In this document: positions 1 to 11,608 of the stretch, piece after piece
Position numbering within the stretch: the first letter of the stretch is position 1
Layout: every line of letters starts with the position of its first letter
Source: Corynebacterium yonathiae
GTDB taxonomy: Bacteria; Actinomycetota; Actinomycetes; Mycobacteriales; Mycobacteriaceae
NCBI RefSeq assembly: GCF_022288805.1
Contig: NZ_JAKOPM010000002.1
Location: 124,001 to 188,000 of the forward strand
DNA length: 64,000 bases
Direction: 5' to 3'
The notes under the pieces: model-generated
Database searches by the model: none
The model's input: the letters and a program-made list of their open reading frames with translations, nothing else
What the model was told of the DNA's origin: nothing
Translations under genes and position numbers: made by a program

Positions 1-1512
<1,512 letters not shown>

Positions 1513-1517
1513 TTATG

Positions 1518-1546
1518 CCCTACCGCGGGGACTTACCCCGCGGTGG
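1518..1546 (-). other. strong hairpin in the rpoB-rpoC gap
   Basis: ACCGCGGGG (1522-1530) pairs perfectly with CCCCGCGGT (1536-1544) around a 5-base loop, with two further flanking C-G pairs possible. In the transcribed minus direction no U-run follows, so it looks more like an RNA-processing or stabilising hairpin, or a weak attenuator, than a full intrinsic terminator. Confidence 0.5.
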
Positions 1547-1559
1547 ACCAAGAAACTAA

Positions 1560-4500
1560 TTAGGCGATGTCAGCGGAAGAACCCTCATCGCGGGACAGGT
1601 TAATGCCAAGCGATGGGCTATCCATGTCATCGTCATCAGAGCCAGACAGCTCCATCGGCGTGCCGTCGGTGGAAAGAACTTCCACGTTCAGGCACAGGGA
1701 CTGCAGCTCCTTGAGCAACACCTTGAAGGACTCAGGGATGCCCGGATCTGGAATATTGTCGCCCTTAACAATGGCTTCGTAGACCTTCACGCGGCCAACG
1801 ACGTCATCGGACTTGATGGTCAGCAGCTCCTGCAGCGTGTAGGCAGCGCCGTATGCCTGCATTGCCCACACCTCCATCTCGCCGAAGCGCTGGCCACCGA
1901 ACTGGGCCTTACCGCCCAGCGGCTGCTGGGTAATCATGGAGTAAGGACCGGTGGAACGGGCGTGAATCTTCTCATCGACCAAGTGGTGCAGCTTGAGCAT
2001 GTACATGTAGCCGACCGAAATCGGGTACTTGTACGGTTCGCCCGAGCGGCCATCGAAAAGCGTGGCCTTGCCATGCTCATCCACCAGCACATCGCCGTCC
2101 CGGTTAGGACGGGAGGAAGCCAGCAGGCGCTCGATCTCGTGGTTGGTAGCACCGTCGAAGACCGGGGTCGCGGTCAAGGAATCCGCAGGAACGTCATAGA
2201 GCTCCTCCGGCAGGGTCTTGAGCAGATCGGCGTTCTTCGGATCCTCGGTGTCGACCTTCCAACCGGCGTGTGCCAACCAGCCCAAGTGGACCTCGAGGAC
2301 CTGGCCAATGTTCATACGACGCGGCACACCGTGGGTGTTCAGCAGGATATCTACCGGGGTGCCGTCTTCCATGAACGGCATATCCTCTGGCGGCAGAATC
2401 TTGCCCACAACGCCCTTGTTGCCGTGGCGGCCGGCCATCTTATCGCCGTCCTGGATCTTGCGCTTCTGGGCCACGTAGACGCGAATCATCTCGTTGACGC
2501 CAGGGGCCAGATCGTCATCATCATCGCGGGAGAAACGGGCAACGCCGATGACCTTGCCTACCTCACCGTGCGGCACCTTCATGGAGGTATCACGGACCTC
2601 GCGGGCTTTCTCACCGAAGATGGCGCGCAGCAGGCGCTCCTCCGGGGTCAGCTCGGTCTCACCCTTCGGGGTGACCTTACCCACCAGGATGTCACCAGCG
2701 CGGACGTCGGCACCGATGCGGATGATGCCGCGCTCGTCCAGATCGCTCAATACGTCCTCAGAGACGTTCGGGATCTCGCGGGTAATTTCCTCAGCGCCCA
2801 GCTTGGTATCGCGAGCATCAATCTCGTGCTCTTCGATGTGGACGGAGGTCAAGATGTCCTCTTCTACGATGCGCTGGTTGAGGATGATGGCGTCCTCGTA
2901 GTTGTGGCCTTCCCATGGCATGAAGGCAACCAGCAGGTTGCGGCCAAGGGACATCTCACCATTGTGGGTACCAGGGCCATCGGCCAGAACCTGGCCGGCC
3001 TCTACGCGCTCACCCATGGATACCAGCGGGGTCTGGTTGTAGTTGGTGCCCTGGTTGGTGCGCTCGAACTTGCGCAGCACATAGGTATCGCGCTGGCCCT
3101 CATCATCCATGATGGTGATGACATCAGCGGTAACGTTCTCAACCACACCGGCCTTCGGGGTGATAACAACGTCGCCAGCGTCATAAGCAGCACGCTGCTC
3201 CATACCGGTACCTACCAACGGAGCCTCGGAGCGAACCAGCGGCACTGCCTGCTTCTGCATGTTCGCACCCATCAGGGCACGGTTAGCATCGTCGTGCTCC
3301 AAGAACGGAATCATGGCGGTACCCACGGAAACCATCTGGCGCGGGGAGACGTCAACGTAGTCCACACCGGAGGCATCGGTAAGTCCAATATCGCCATCCT
3401 TCAGGCGGACCTCAATACGCTCGCCGGTGAGGTTGCCCTCTGCGTCCTGCTCGACCTCAGCCTGAGCAATAGCGAAGCGGTCCTCTTCATCAGCGGTGAG
3501 GTACTCCACCTGGTCGGTGATCTTGCCGTCCACAACCTTGCGGTACGGGGTCTCGATGAAGCCGAAGGCGTTCACACGGGCATAGGATGCCAGCGCACCA
3601 ATCAGGCCAATGTTCGGGCCCTCGGGAGTCTCAATCGGGCACATACGGCCGTAGTGAGAAGCGTGAACGTCTCGCACCTCAATGCCGGCGCGCTCACGGG
3701 ACAGACCGCCCGGGCCCAGCGCGGACAGGCGACGCTTGTGGGTCAGGCCGGACAGCGAGTTGTTGTGGTCCATGAACTGGGACAGCTGCGAGGTACCAAA
3801 GAACTCGCGGATAGCAGCAGAAACCGGGCGCACGTTAATCAGGGAGGTCGGAGTGATAGACTCCGCGTCCTGGGTGGTCATACGCTCGCGCACAACGCGC
3901 TCCATGCGGGACAGGCCCACGCGGACCTGGTTCTGAATGAGCTCGCCTACGGTGCGCAAGCGGCGGTTACCAAAGTGGTCGATGTCATCCGTGTGCAGGG
4001 AGATCATCTCACCGTTCGGTGCCTTCATCTCGCGCTCGCCTACGTGCAGGCGGACCAGGTACTCGAGGGTGACGGCAATGTCTTCCTCGGTCAGGGTCAT
4101 CAGACCATCGTGGTCGCCGCCGAGCCCCAGCTTGCGGTTGACCTTGTAGCGGCCGACCTTAGCCAGGTCGTAACGCTTTGCACGGAAAAAGGAGTTATCC
4201 AGCAAGGACTGAGCTAGCTCGCGGGTGGGCTGCTCGCCTGGGCGCTGCTTGCGGTAAATCTCCAGCAGTGCCTCATCGGTGTTCGCTACACCGTCAGACT
4301 CCAGGGTGGACATCATGAGCTCGGAGAAGCCGAAGCGATCCCTGATCTGCTCCTCGCTCCAGCCCAGTGCCTTAAGCAGCACGGTTACCGGCTGGCGGCG
4401 CTTGCGGTCAATGCGCACGCCGACGGTGTCGCGCTTGTCGACGTCGAACTCCAACCATGCACCGCGGGAAGGAATAACCTTCACGGAGTGCAGCGGGCGC

Positions 4501-5054
4501 TCGGTGGACTTATCGATCGAGCGATCGAAGTAGACGCCCGGGGAGCGCACTAGCTGAGACACGACGACGCGCTCGGTACCGTTCACGATGAACGTGCCCA
4601 TATCCGTCATGATCGGGAAATCGCCGATGAAGACGGTCTGCGACTTAATCTCTTGGGTGTCGTTATTAATAAACTCTGCGGTCACGTACAGCGGCGCGGA
4701 GTAGTTGATGTCCTTTTCCTTGCACTCATCCACGGTGTTCTTCACCGGTTCAAAGCGCGGCTCCGACAAGGACAGGGACATATTGCCCGAGTAGTCCTCA
4801 ATCGGCGAGAGCTCTTCGAGGATGTCCTCGAGGCCGCTCGTCACGCGGGAATCATCGCCGCGCTCAGCCTGCTCGCGCTCGCGCCACTCCGGCGCGCCAA
4901 CGAGCCAAGCAAAGGAATCAAGTTGTACGTCAAGGAGACCCGGCAGAGCGATGGGCTCGCTAATTTTTGCAAACGAGTATCGCTTCGGGGCTCCGGGGAT
5001 ATTGGCCACTGACTTGGTCTGGCGGGAGACTGCCAAGATGGGTCCTTCCAGCAC
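1560..5054 (-). CDS. rpoB: RNA polymerase beta subunit
   Basis: Second-largest RNA polymerase subunit, 1164 residues, the expected length for Corynebacterium. The GTG start at 5052-5054 gives [15 protein letters not shown], the genus-typical N terminus. The rifampicin pocket lies near residues 420-450 and reads [17 protein letters not shown] followed by [14 protein letters not shown]. Residues equivalent to E. coli Gln513, Asp516, His526 and Ser531 are all wild type, but position 517 is His rather than the usual Gln. The C-terminal [19 protein letters not shown] block and an acidic tail are present. It is co-oriented with rpoC. The preceding gene rplL ends in a terminator, so rpoB probably relies on its own promoter. 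Confidence 0.99.
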   Translation of the reverse strand: MLEGPILAVSRQTKSVANIPGAPKRYSFAKISEPIALPGLLDVQLDSFAWLVGAPEWREREQAERGDDSRVTSGLEDILEELSPIEDYSGNMSLSLSEPRFEPVKNTVDECKEKDINYSAPLYVTAEFINNDTQEIKSQTVFIGDFPIMTDMGTFIVNGTERVVVSQLVRSPGVYFDRSIDKSTERPLHSVKVIPSRGAWLEFDVDKRDTVGVRIDRKRRQPVTVLLKALGWSEEQIRDRFGFSELMMSTLESDGVANTDEALLEIYRKQRPGEQPTRELAQSLLDNSFFRAKRYDLAKVGRYKVNRKLGLGGDHDGLMTLTEEDIAVTLEYLVRLHVGEREMKAPNGEMISLHTDDIDHFGNRRLRTVGELIQNQVRVGLSRMERVVRERMTTQDAESITPTSLINVRPVSAAIREFFGTSQLSQFMDHNNSLSGLTHKRRLSALGPGGLSRERAGIEVRDVHASHYGRMCPIETPEGPNIGLIGALASYARVNAFGFIETPYRKVVDGKITDQVEYLTADEEDRFAIAQAEVEQDAEGNLTGERIEVRLKDGDIGLTDASGVDYVDVSPRQMVSVGTAMIPFLEHDDANRALMGANMQKQAVPLVRSEAPLVGTGMEQRAAYDAGDVVITPKAGVVENVTADVITIMDDEGQRDTYVLRKFERTNQGTNYNQTPLVSMGERVEAGQVLADGPGTHNGEMSLGRNLLVAFMPWEGHNYEDAIILNQRIVEEDILTSVHIEEHEIDARDTKLGAEEITREIPNVSEDVLSDLDERGIIRIGADVRAGDILVGKVTPKGETELTPEERLLRAIFGEKAREVRDTSMKVPHGEVGKVIGVARFSRDDDDDLAPGVNEMIRVYVAQKRKIQDGDKMAGRHGNKGVVGKILPPEDMPFMEDGTPVDILLNTHGVPRRMNIGQVLEVHLGWLAHAGWKVDTEDPKNADLLKTLPEELYDVPADSLTATPVFDGATNHEIERLLASSRPNRDGDVLVDEHGKATLFDGRSGEPYKYPISVGYMYMLKLHHLVDEKIHARSTGPYSMITQQPLGGKAQFGGQRFGEMEVWAMQAYGAAYTLQELLTIKSDDVVGRVKVYEAIVKGDNIPDPGIPESFKVLLKELQSLCLNVEVLSTDGTPMELSGSDDDDMDSPSLGINLSRDEGSSADIA

Positions 5055-5106
5055 CTCACGCGGATTGCCAGCTCGCCCTGGCCGACGAGCCGCAAAACCG
5101 CTGGTA

Positions 5107-5136
5107 ATTCTAGCATTCGGTCTGCTGTGGAGTGTC
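5107..5136 (-). promoter_or_regulatory. candidate rpoB promoter (extended -10) in a 384-bp intergenic region
   Basis: On the minus strand TGC-TAGAAT (5115-5107) is an extended -10 element; the expected -35 position holds only GACACT/ACACTC. Transcription would begin about 45 bases before the rpoB GTG. The rest of the gap (5055-5438) holds no gene that I can support. A TTGACA at 5168-5163 has no convincing -10 partner. Confidence 0.45.
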
Positions 5137-5438
5137 TGGGTTCAGAATGCACAAAATCACCTTGTCAAGTCGGTTTTGCCATCACCGGCCTGAAAGGCTA
5201 AATGTGCACCGAAGATCCAGATTCCAGCGCAACGAAACAGCTTATAGGAAAGTACCTGTCTTGTAAAGACACACCACTCTTGGGGCGTGTCGCTACCGCA
5301 CTAGGGGGCAAGCTCGTGCTCGCCGCGGCGCTAATGCGTCCATGCCGCGACTCTATGCGCGACAACCAGTGAGCACCCTACCACTAAAATCTCGCCAGAC
5401 CGCAAACCTAGTGACAATGCAGCTTTTTAACTGGGCTT

Positions 5439-6455
5439 TTAGCGGCCGGATGGCACCGCGGTGCCACCGATGCGCCCACGGTTATGGCGTGTGCGCGCAT
5501 GCTTATTTTTGCCGCCGAATAGGCCCAGTGCGCCAATGATTCCGAGCAAGACCAAGACCGCGCCGAGGCCGATGGCAACCCACCGAATAATCTCTGCTAC
5601 GTGGTCGCGCGGAAAATCCTTCGCCTCCTCCAGCAGCGCCGATTGGTCCTCCTCGGAAGTTGAGCCATTAAAGACGAAGGCGCGCTCGCGGCCGACTCCC
5701 TCACGGTCCGCGTAGTAGTCATCAATATCCACATCCATGCCCACTACAAGGCCGGTTTGTTGGTCCACGTAGAAGTCGCGGCTGCCGGAGTGGGTCAGGT
5801 AGCCCTGTTCCTCTCCGCCGTCCTCTTTCGGCAGGCTGGTGGTATTGCCATCGGCCGCGTAGAGCTGCGCGACATTCGTCGGCTCAATCTCTTGGTGATA
5901 ACGGTAGACCGTGCGACCGTCCATCGTCGTCTCTTCTTCAAAGACCGCATCGACGGCCTTGCGCAGCGTCGGGTCGAAGACCGGGTAGTTGGTCTTTTCG
6001 GCATCCGCGGGGAACTTGAGCCAGTAGCCGTCTATGGTCACCGTGTCCGATGGAGTCGCGAGCGTATGGCTCAACGAGGCCTCCCCCGCTGCCTCACCGC
6101 TCAAACGGTCCACGGTATAGGTCCACACTTGGGCCTGGCTCAAGTCGTTTAAGCCTTCGCCCTCGCCGCGCATACGCGTCTCACCGATGCGCACCGTAGC
6201 CTTCTCTTCATCCGAGGGCTCCTGGATATCCATGTTGATTTGGTAAGTCATGGGGCCTGAATACGGCGCGGAACCATCCTTGGACAATTGCTGGGAATCC
6301 GCGGAATCATCATGCAATGTCCAGGTGCTGTTTTTCAGGTTCAGCGGCAGCCGCGGGGAGAAATCCAAAAATGCCGGCGCCACAACACCGGCGGCAATCA
6401 GTGCGACACCGAGGCCTAGGAGCAGGACGGAAAAAATGCGGGACTTAGGCAGCAT
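5439..6455 (-). CDS. PorA-family (DUF3068) membrane-anchored protein
   Basis: 338 residues from the ATG at 6455. An upstream ATG would add 17 residues that lack membrane character, whereas MLPKSRIFSVLLLGLGVALI starts directly into a signal/anchor helix. The segments in order are an N-terminal hydrophobic helix (about 8-30), a large acidic extracytoplasmic domain (about 35-290), a second membrane helix (about 295-318) and a basic tail. This is the architecture of the actinobacterial DUF3068/PorA family. The biochemical role is unknown. The gene lies between rplL and rpoB, where Corynebacterium genomes often carry a gene of this kind. No catalytic residues are recognisable; the family call rests on architecture and remembered similarity. 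Confidence 0.75.
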   Translation of the reverse strand: MLPKSRIFSVLLLGLGVALIAAGVVAPAFLDFSPRLPLNLKNSTWTLHDDSADSQQLSKDGSAPYSGPMTYQINMDIQEPSDEEKATVRIGETRMRGEGEGLNDLSQAQVWTYTVDRLSGEAAGEASLSHTLATPSDTVTIDGYWLKFPADAEKTNYPVFDPTLRKAVDAVFEEETTMDGRTVYRYHQEIEPTNVAQLYAADGNTTSLPKEDGGEEQGYLTHSGSRDFYVDQQTGLVVGMDVDIDDYYADREGVGRERAFVFNGSTSEEDQSALLEEAKDFPRDHVAEIIRWVAIGLGAVLVLLGIIGALGLFGGKNKHARTRHNRGRIGGTAVPSGR

Positions 6456-6567
6456 GGGGGCTAATTCTACAGCCCTTAGCGGAAATTCCTGGTTTCTACA
6501 GGCCACCCCGCCACGCCGGATTGCTTTCTAGGCTCTCTACTGATTCTCCGACGCATAAAACGAGGAA

Positions 6568-6610
6568 ACCCCCAGCTCCCACCGCACGCAGCGGTAAGAG
6601 TGGGGATTTG
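6568..6610 (-). terminator. terminator after rplL
   Basis: Read on the minus strand, CCCCA and ACCGC pair with GCGGT and TGGGG to form a two-part stem, followed by a short T-run. It sits 20-60 bases beyond the rplL stop and separates the rplJL unit from the DUF3068 gene and rpoB. Confidence 0.7.
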
Positions 6611-6631
6611 AAAGCGTAAAGCTCAGTGAAA

Positions 6632-7021
6632 TTACTTGAGCTCGACGGAAGCACCAGCCTCTTCCAGCTTAGCCTTAGCAGCATCAGCGTCGTCCTTGGA
6701 AGCGCCCTCGAGGATAGCCTTAGGAGCACCCTCGACCATTTCCTTAGCTTCCTTCAGGCCCAGGCCGGAGACGATCTCGCGAACAGCCTTAATAACGCCA
6801 ATCTTCTTAGCGCCAGCGTCGGTCAGAACGACGTCGAACTCGGTCTTCTCCTCAGCAGCAGCAGCGCCGCCCTCAGCCGGAGCGCCAGCTGCAACAGCAG
6901 CAACCGGAGCAGCAGCCTCAACGTCGAATACCTCTTCAAATTCCTTAACGAACTCGGACAGTTCGATGAGGGTCATTTCCTTGAAAGCTTCAATGAGCTC
7001 GTCCTTGGTGAGCTTAGCCAT
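6632..7021 (-). CDS. rplL: 50S ribosomal protein L7/L12
   Basis: Stalk protein of the large ribosomal subunit that recruits translational GTPases; 129 residues, normal length. [20 protein letters not shown] begins the dimerisation domain. An Ala/Glu-rich hinge spans roughly 37-60. The C-terminal factor-binding domain carries [20 protein letters not shown] and [13 protein letters not shown]. It follows rplJ by 88 bp in the usual rplJL order and ends before a terminator, so it is probably made from the same leader-controlled transcript as rplJ. Confidence 0.99.
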   Translation of the reverse strand: MAKLTKDELIEAFKEMTLIELSEFVKEFEEVFDVEAAAPVAAVAAGAPAEGGAAAAEEKTEFDVVLTDAGAKKIGVIKAVREIVSGLGLKEAKEMVEGAPKAILEGASKDDADAAKAKLEEAGASVELK

Positions 7022-7109
7022 GATGGCAAGTCCTTTCTGTGTTGTGTGTGCGCTGCGCGTGATTTAGGCCGCGCACACGGTGTTGTAATTGTGCGTCTTT
7101 TGTGACGAC

Positions 7110-7631
7110 TTAAGCTTCTGCTTCCTTCTTGTCCTGCAGAGCTGCGACGGTGCGTACAGCCTTGGTTGCAGGAGCGTTGAAGAGAGCGGCTGCCTTCGCC
7201 ATAGAACCCTTCATAGCGCCAACCAGCTTTGCGAGGGTGGTCTCGCGGTTGTCCAGCTTGGCGATGGCCTCAACCTGGTCGGCAGACAGTGCGTTGCCGT
7301 CCATGTAGCCACCCTTGATGATGAGTGCCTTGTTGTCATCAGCGAACTTGGTGATGACCTTCGCAGCATCCACTGCCTCGCCCTTGATGAACGCAATTGC
7401 GGTCGGGCCAGTCAGCAAATCATCAAGACCCTCGATGCCAGCTTCCTTGGCAGCGATCTTGAAAAGGGTGTTCTTGGCGACGGAGTATTCAACGTCAAAT
7501 CCCAGATCGTTACGCAGTTCCTGCAGCTGGGATACGGTCAGGCCGCGGTACTCGGTCAATACAACAGAGTTAGCGCCAGCCAGCTTCTCCTTCAGCTCTG
7601 CCAGGTCTGCAGTGTTCTTTGGGTTTGCCAT
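7110..7631 (-). CDS. rplJ: 50S ribosomal protein L10
   Basis: Base of the ribosomal stalk, binding 23S rRNA and L7/L12 dimers; 173 residues, normal length. It starts MANPKNTADLAELKEKLAGA, and the conserved YRGLTVSQLQELR and KNTLFKIA segments are present. A good Shine-Dalgarno (ggaggcg) lies just upstream of the ATG. The gene is preceded by a structured leader, consistent with feedback by L10(L12)4 as in other bacteria, and is followed directly by rplL. Confidence 0.99.
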   Translation of the reverse strand: MANPKNTADLAELKEKLAGANSVVLTEYRGLTVSQLQELRNDLGFDVEYSVAKNTLFKIAAKEAGIEGLDDLLTGPTAIAFIKGEAVDAAKVITKFADDNKALIIKGGYMDGNALSADQVEAIAKLDNRETTLAKLVGAMKGSMAKAAALFNAPATKAVRTVAALQDKKEAEA

Positions 7632-7800
7632 TGTCTCTCGCCTCCTTCCAAAACATCTCTTTTATTATTCCGCCGGGACCTTCCTTGTTTCGGTCTCCCG
7701 AAACAACAAAAGCCCCGTGCAAGAGCACAGGGCGCGCGACATAAGAGAATGCCGCGATTAATCGCAAAGTGTCTCCTGCGTGGGCCGCCTCCTAGGATGG
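7632..7800 (-). promoter_or_regulatory. L10 leader with an intrinsic-terminator-like hairpin
   Basis: The minus-strand leader of rplJ contains, in order, a palindrome GCGATTAATCGC, a stem GCCCTGTGC/GCACGGGGC (7733-7712) followed by TTTTGTTGTTT, and a second perfect hairpin GTTTCGG/CCGAAAC (7704-7687) overlapping the T-run. Autoregulatory leaders upstream of rplJ are an established class. The terminator/antiterminator arrangement is what I see here; regulation by L10 is inferred. No gene occupies 7801-7944 either. Confidence 0.6.
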
Positions 7801-7944
7801 AGAACCTTCGATCCAAATGGATGACCAACGGTCTTCGGTGAACTTTGACTCGGCCTGAAGCGACCGTTCAAACTTCGTGGAAAACACTACCTTCCCGACT
7901 GTGTTTTCTCCAAATCCATGTTTTCGCCGCGTAGGATGGCCGCC

Positions 7945-9261
7945 ATGACCTGCCTGATGTGGTTTCGCGATGACCTGCGCCTACACGATAACCAGGCCCT
8001 TTCCTGTGCGGCCCAGGCAGCGGCGCTAGACGATGCCCCTTTGGTCGCCGTCTTCCTTGATGAACCTGCCTACCCAGGCACCCGGCCGTTGGGCGGTGCG
8101 ACCATGTGGTGGCGTGAACGCTCGCTTTATGCCCTCGCGCACGACCTTGCCGAGCACAGCGTAGAACTCATTCGCGCCGCCGGTGACGCCCGCGAAACGA
8201 TTCCCTGCCTGGCCCTCGAGCTCGGTGCCACTACCGTCACGTGGACGCGCCGCTACCACGGCCCGCTGCGCGAGGTTTATGCCGCGGTCAAGGAAACCCT
8301 TACCGCCCGAGGCATTACCGCCACTTCTTCGCCCGGCTTCACCCTGGTCGAACCCTGGGAGGTAAACAATGACCAGGGCCAGCCCTATAAGGTCTTTACT
8401 CCCTTCTCCAAGGCAGCAGCCTCCCAAGTTGCGGGCGATGAACCAGAGGAAGTGCCGGAGGGAGTTCCGGAGATGGGGGCGTCGGCAAGCATTGCCTGCT
8501 CCTGGCCCAAGCCCACCGAGCCGGCGTGGGCCGCGTCGCTGGCCGCGCACTGGACGCCCGGCGAAGCCGGGGCGCGGGAACGAATGGCCCAGCTGGACCT
8601 AGCCAACTACGCCGAGGAGCGCGATATCCCCGCGCTTAATGCCACCTCCCTACTCTCGCCGCACCTGCGCTTCGGCGAGGTCTCGCCGCGGGAGGTGTGG
8701 TTCGCCGCGGCCGAGGAGCCGGAGGCCGCCAAGTTCCACTCCGAGCTACTATGGCGCGACTTTGCCTGGCACCGCCTCTACCACCTGCCCAACCTCGCTA
8801 CCCAAAACGTGCGGGAGAAATTCAACCGCTTTGCTTGGTCCTGGGATGACCCACGGCTTAAGGATTGGCAGGCCGGCACTACGGGCATTCCGCTTGTCGA
8901 CGCCGGAATGCGCGAGCTATGGGCCACCGGCTATATGCACAACCGCGTGCGCATGGTGGTGGGTTCCTTCCTCACCAAAAACCTGGGCATTCACTGGCGC
9001 CTAGGCGAGGAATGGTTCTGGGACACGCTGGTGGATGCCGATGCTGCTTCCAATCCGTTCAACTGGCAGTGGGTGGCTGGCTGCGGCGACGACGCCGCCC
9101 CCTTCTTTCGCATCTTCAACCCAGAAACCCAGGCCAAGCGCTTCGACCCTGAGGATGAATATGTGCGCCGTTGGGCACCCGCACTATCTGCCCCACCCAT
9201 CGTGGACTTGCAGCAGTCGCGCCAAGCAGCCCTCGACGCCTATGCGGAAATCAAGGACTAA
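7945..9261 (+). CDS. phr: deoxyribodipyrimidine photolyase (class I CPD type)
   Basis: Light-driven FAD enzyme that splits UV-induced pyrimidine dimers. From the ATG at 7945 the protein is 438 residues and opens MTCLMWFRDDLRLHDNQ. That start is preferred over ATGs at 7918 and 7936 because TAGGAT lies exactly 7 bases upstream, the leaderless spacing seen at other genes here. The N-terminal antenna domain is followed by the FAD domain with SELLWRDFAWHRL, the WQWVAGCGDDAAPFFRIFNP block, which holds the Trp of the electron path, and a C-terminal RRWAPAL. Three genes of an unrelated putative pathway follow 33 bp downstream with no visible terminator between, so they may share its transcript. Confidence 0.93.
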   Translation: MTCLMWFRDDLRLHDNQALSCAAQAAALDDAPLVAVFLDEPAYPGTRPLGGATMWWRERSLYALAHDLAEHSVELIRAAGDARETIPCLALELGATTVTWTRRYHGPLREVYAAVKETLTARGITATSSPGFTLVEPWEVNNDQGQPYKVFTPFSKAAASQVAGDEPEEVPEGVPEMGASASIACSWPKPTEPAWAASLAAHWTPGEAGARERMAQLDLANYAEERDIPALNATSLLSPHLRFGEVSPREVWFAAAEEPEAAKFHSELLWRDFAWHRLYHLPNLATQNVREKFNRFAWSWDDPRLKDWQAGTTGIPLVDAGMRELWATGYMHNRVRMVVGSFLTKNLGIHWRLGEEWFWDTLVDADAASNPFNWQWVAGCGDDAAPFFRIFNPETQAKRFDPEDEYVRRWAPALSAPPIVDLQQSRQAALDAYAEIKD

Positions 9262-9293
9262 GCGGGCGGAAAAGGTGGAAGCAAAGGTCTACC

Positions 9294-10310
9294 ATGGGGC
9301 CAATGAGGAGCCCTAGGATTCACTCTCAAGCGCACCCGCCCATTGGCAATACCCCACTCATGCGGGTGGAGGCGATCAATCCCCGGCCGGATGTCCACCT
9401 CTACCTCAAACTCGAGCAGTTCAACCTCGGCGGTTCTGCAAAGGACCGTACCGCCCGAGCGCTCATCCAGGCGGCCCTTGCCGCCGGCTATATTCGCCCA
9501 GGGTCGACGTTGGTGGAATCTTCCTCCGGCAACCTGGGCATGGCTCTAGCTCGCCAGGCCCCACTGCAGGGGATGAAGTTCCACTGCGTGGTGGACCCAC
9601 GCGTCAACGCCTCCACGGTGGCCACCATGCGCGCCTATGGCGCACACGTGGAATTGCTCGACCACCCAGATCCCGAAACCGGCGATTGGCTCACCGCCCG
9701 TCGCACCCGCGTGGCCGAGCTTTTGGAAGAGATCCCCGATTCTTTCAACCTCAACCAGTATTCCAATGAAGCCGCCTTCCATGCCCACGCGGAGGGCACT
9801 ATGTCTGAGATCCTGGATCAACTCGGGCAGGCACCCAGCCATGTGCTCGTGGCTATGAGTACCACCGGAACCCTTGGTGGTTGTGTACGCAAGCTTTCCG
9901 AGCTGGGGGCTGACACCCAAACAATCGGCGTTGATGCAGAAGGCTCCGTGCTTTTTGGCGGTGAGCGTGGCACCCGCATGCTGCCCGGCTATGGCGCAGG
10001 AATCGTGACCGATCTATCCACCAAATTTTCGCCCTCTTCCGTCGAGCGGGTCCCCGATCTCGATGCCATCGTTGCCGCCCGCAAGCTCGCCCGAGCCGAG
10101 GGTTTGCTGCCGGGTGCTTCCGGCGGTGCTGTCATCGCGGCCTTCCAACGCCTCGCACCCTCCCTGCCGGCAGGGGCGGAGGTGGTTGCCGTGCTACACG
10201 ACGCCGGCCAGCCTTACCTCGACACTATCTATAACGATTCCTGGGTATGCGAAAACTTCGGCATTTCCCCCGCTGAACTTGCCGCGCGCGGCGAGGAGAT
10301 GGCGCAGTGA
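9294..10310 (+). CDS. SbnA-like PLP enzyme (cysteine synthase fold)
   Basis: A 338-residue fold-type II PLP enzyme. The PLP lysine is Lys50 in GGSAKDR. The substrate loop is ESSSGNLG rather than the EPTSGNTG of true cysteine synthases, and the phosphate loop is STTGTLGG. NQYSNEAAFHAHAEGT, GVDAEGSVLFGG and YLDTIYNDSW match staphylococcal SbnA, which joins O-phosphoserine and glutamate on the way to 2,3-diaminopropionate. I infer that type of reaction, not cysteine synthesis. The start at 9294 is chosen over 9303 without strong evidence. The stop overlaps the next gene's GTG (GTGA), so translation is coupled. Confidence 0.8.
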   Translation: MGPMRSPRIHSQAHPPIGNTPLMRVEAINPRPDVHLYLKLEQFNLGGSAKDRTARALIQAALAAGYIRPGSTLVESSSGNLGMALARQAPLQGMKFHCVVDPRVNASTVATMRAYGAHVELLDHPDPETGDWLTARRTRVAELLEEIPDSFNLNQYSNEAAFHAHAEGTMSEILDQLGQAPSHVLVAMSTTGTLGGCVRKLSELGADTQTIGVDAEGSVLFGGERGTRMLPGYGAGIVTDLSTKFSPSSVERVPDLDAIVAARKLARAEGLLPGASGGAVIAAFQRLAPSLPAGAEVVAVLHDAGQPYLDTIYNDSWVCENFGISPAELAARGEEMAQ

Positions 10311-11608
10311 CTTCTTCTAGGCTCGCCCGACGCATTGCCATCATCGGCGGTGGCCCGCGCGGCCTCTGGGCCGTAGAGGAACTTATCGAGCGCGCTCGCA
10401 TCCCCATCGATGTCACGGTTTTCGATCCTTATCCGGCCGGTGCAGGCGCTGTCTACCGCCCGCAGCAGCCGCCGCTCTGGCGCCTCAACGTCAATTGTTC
10501 CGTCGTCACCACCGCCCACGATGATTTCAACGCATGGCGCTCCCGCCGCGGTGGGGACACGACCGATGCCTTCCCACCGCGCGCCGAAGTGGGCCAATTC
10601 CTCGCCGATACTTGGTCCGCCGCGTTGCATCGCGCGCCGACGCACGTTCGCATCCGCCATCTGCCGCACCGGGTGAGCGAAGTGAGCAGCGATGGAGAAG
10701 GCTTCGTGGTCGACGGCTCTCCCTTCGACGACGTTTTGGTTTGCACGGGCCACGGCCATATGCATGCTGGTTCGTTGGTGCAGGAATCTTCGCGTGTGCC
10801 AGTCACTGGTCTCTATTTCGGCGCCGATCTACCTAGCGCGCCACGGCGAATCGGCGTACGCGGTGCTGCCTTAAGCTTTATCGATGTGTGCCTGCTTTAT
10901 GGCGATACCGCCGAGGTCATTTATCCGGTTAGCCGCAGCGGGCGTTTTATGGAGGTAAAGCCCTCTCCGGAGACACCGCTGCCGGAGGTGTCGACGCGGT
11001 GGCGGCAGGCCTGCGCGCAAATCACTAACGCTGGAGACTTGCGCGAGATCCTCATTGGGGCCGCAGCCGAGTTCGGTGACTTCTCTAGGGCCGAACTAGC
11101 AGCCGTTATTGATGGCCAGGATTTCACTGGCGATACGGTCGCTGAGCTCGAGGCTTCCCTACGAGCGGCCGAAGGCACTGGTCCCCTGACGCCGGCCACC
11201 GCCGTGGGCGCGGCGTTTCGTGGGGTTTTCCAAGACTGCGTCGATTGGCACAAGGCACACGGCCCAATGCCCGGGTTCCGCGAGCTCTCACGCACCCTCG
11301 AGCGCGTGTCCTTTGGTCCGCCGCCGGTCACTGCCAGGCGCCTGCTCGAGCTAATCCACTCCGGGGTGGTGGATACCCAATATCTAAGAACGCCGGAACA
11401 AATAGATTCCTGGCGGGAGAACGGCGGCGTAGACCTACTTATTGACGCCACCGTTGCTCCCCAAGCCACCCCCTCCCCCTTCCATGACGTTCCTGGTGTG
11501 GTGGAAATTGGCCGCATGAATGAGCTCTTCCTGCCCGGGCATGACTCTCTTAACCGTTTAGTACACGATGACATCCCCCGCTGGGCGGAGAAAGTAGGAA
11601 ACCCATGA
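10307..11608 (+). CDS. FAD/NAD(P)-binding oxidoreductase-like protein
   Basis: 433 residues with a GTG start overlapping the upstream stop. The N-terminal dinucleotide fold IAIIGGGPRGLWAVEEL (about 9-26) and VYRPQQPPLWRLNVNCSVV resemble the FAD-NAD(P)-binding (PF13454-type) family. VLVCTGHGH near residue 145 is the second nucleotide-contact strand. No disulfide-reductase CxxxxC motif is visible. It sits between an SbnA-like enzyme and a Y4yA decarboxylase with overlapping codons on both sides. In SbnA pathways the condensed product is next oxidatively hydrolysed by SbnB; this flavoprotein could fill that slot, but it is not an SbnB homologue and that role is inference. The substrate is unknown. 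Confidence 0.7.
   Translation: MTSSRLARRIAIIGGGPRGLWAVEELIERARIPIDVTVFDPYPAGAGAVYRPQQPPLWRLNVNCSVVTTAHDDFNAWRSRRGGDTTDAFPPRAEVGQFLADTWSAALHRAPTHVRIRHLPHRVSEVSSDGEGFVVDGSPFDDVLVCTGHGHMHAGSLVQESSRVPVTGLYFGADLPSAPRRIGVRGAALSFIDVCLLYGDTAEVIYPVSRSGRFMEVKPSPETPLPEVSTRWRQACAQITNAGDLREILIGAAAEFGDFSRAELAAVIDGQDFTGDTVAELEASLRAAEGTGPLTPATAVGAAFRGVFQDCVDWHKAHGPMPGFRELSRTLERVSFGPPPVTARRLLELIHSGVVDTQYLRTPEQIDSWRENGGVDLLIDATVAPQATPSPFHDVPGVVEIGRMNELFLPGHDSLNRLVHDDIPRWAEKVGNP

Noticed and set aside
1962..4217. 751-codon open frame on the plus strand
   Set aside because: It is antisense to rpoB, whose minus-strand protein matches the family over its whole length; a codon-bias shadow.
5163..5168. TTGACA (minus strand) as rpoB -35
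   Set aside because: No TANNNT-like hexamer at 16-19 bp; the extended -10 at 5112-5107 is the better candidate.
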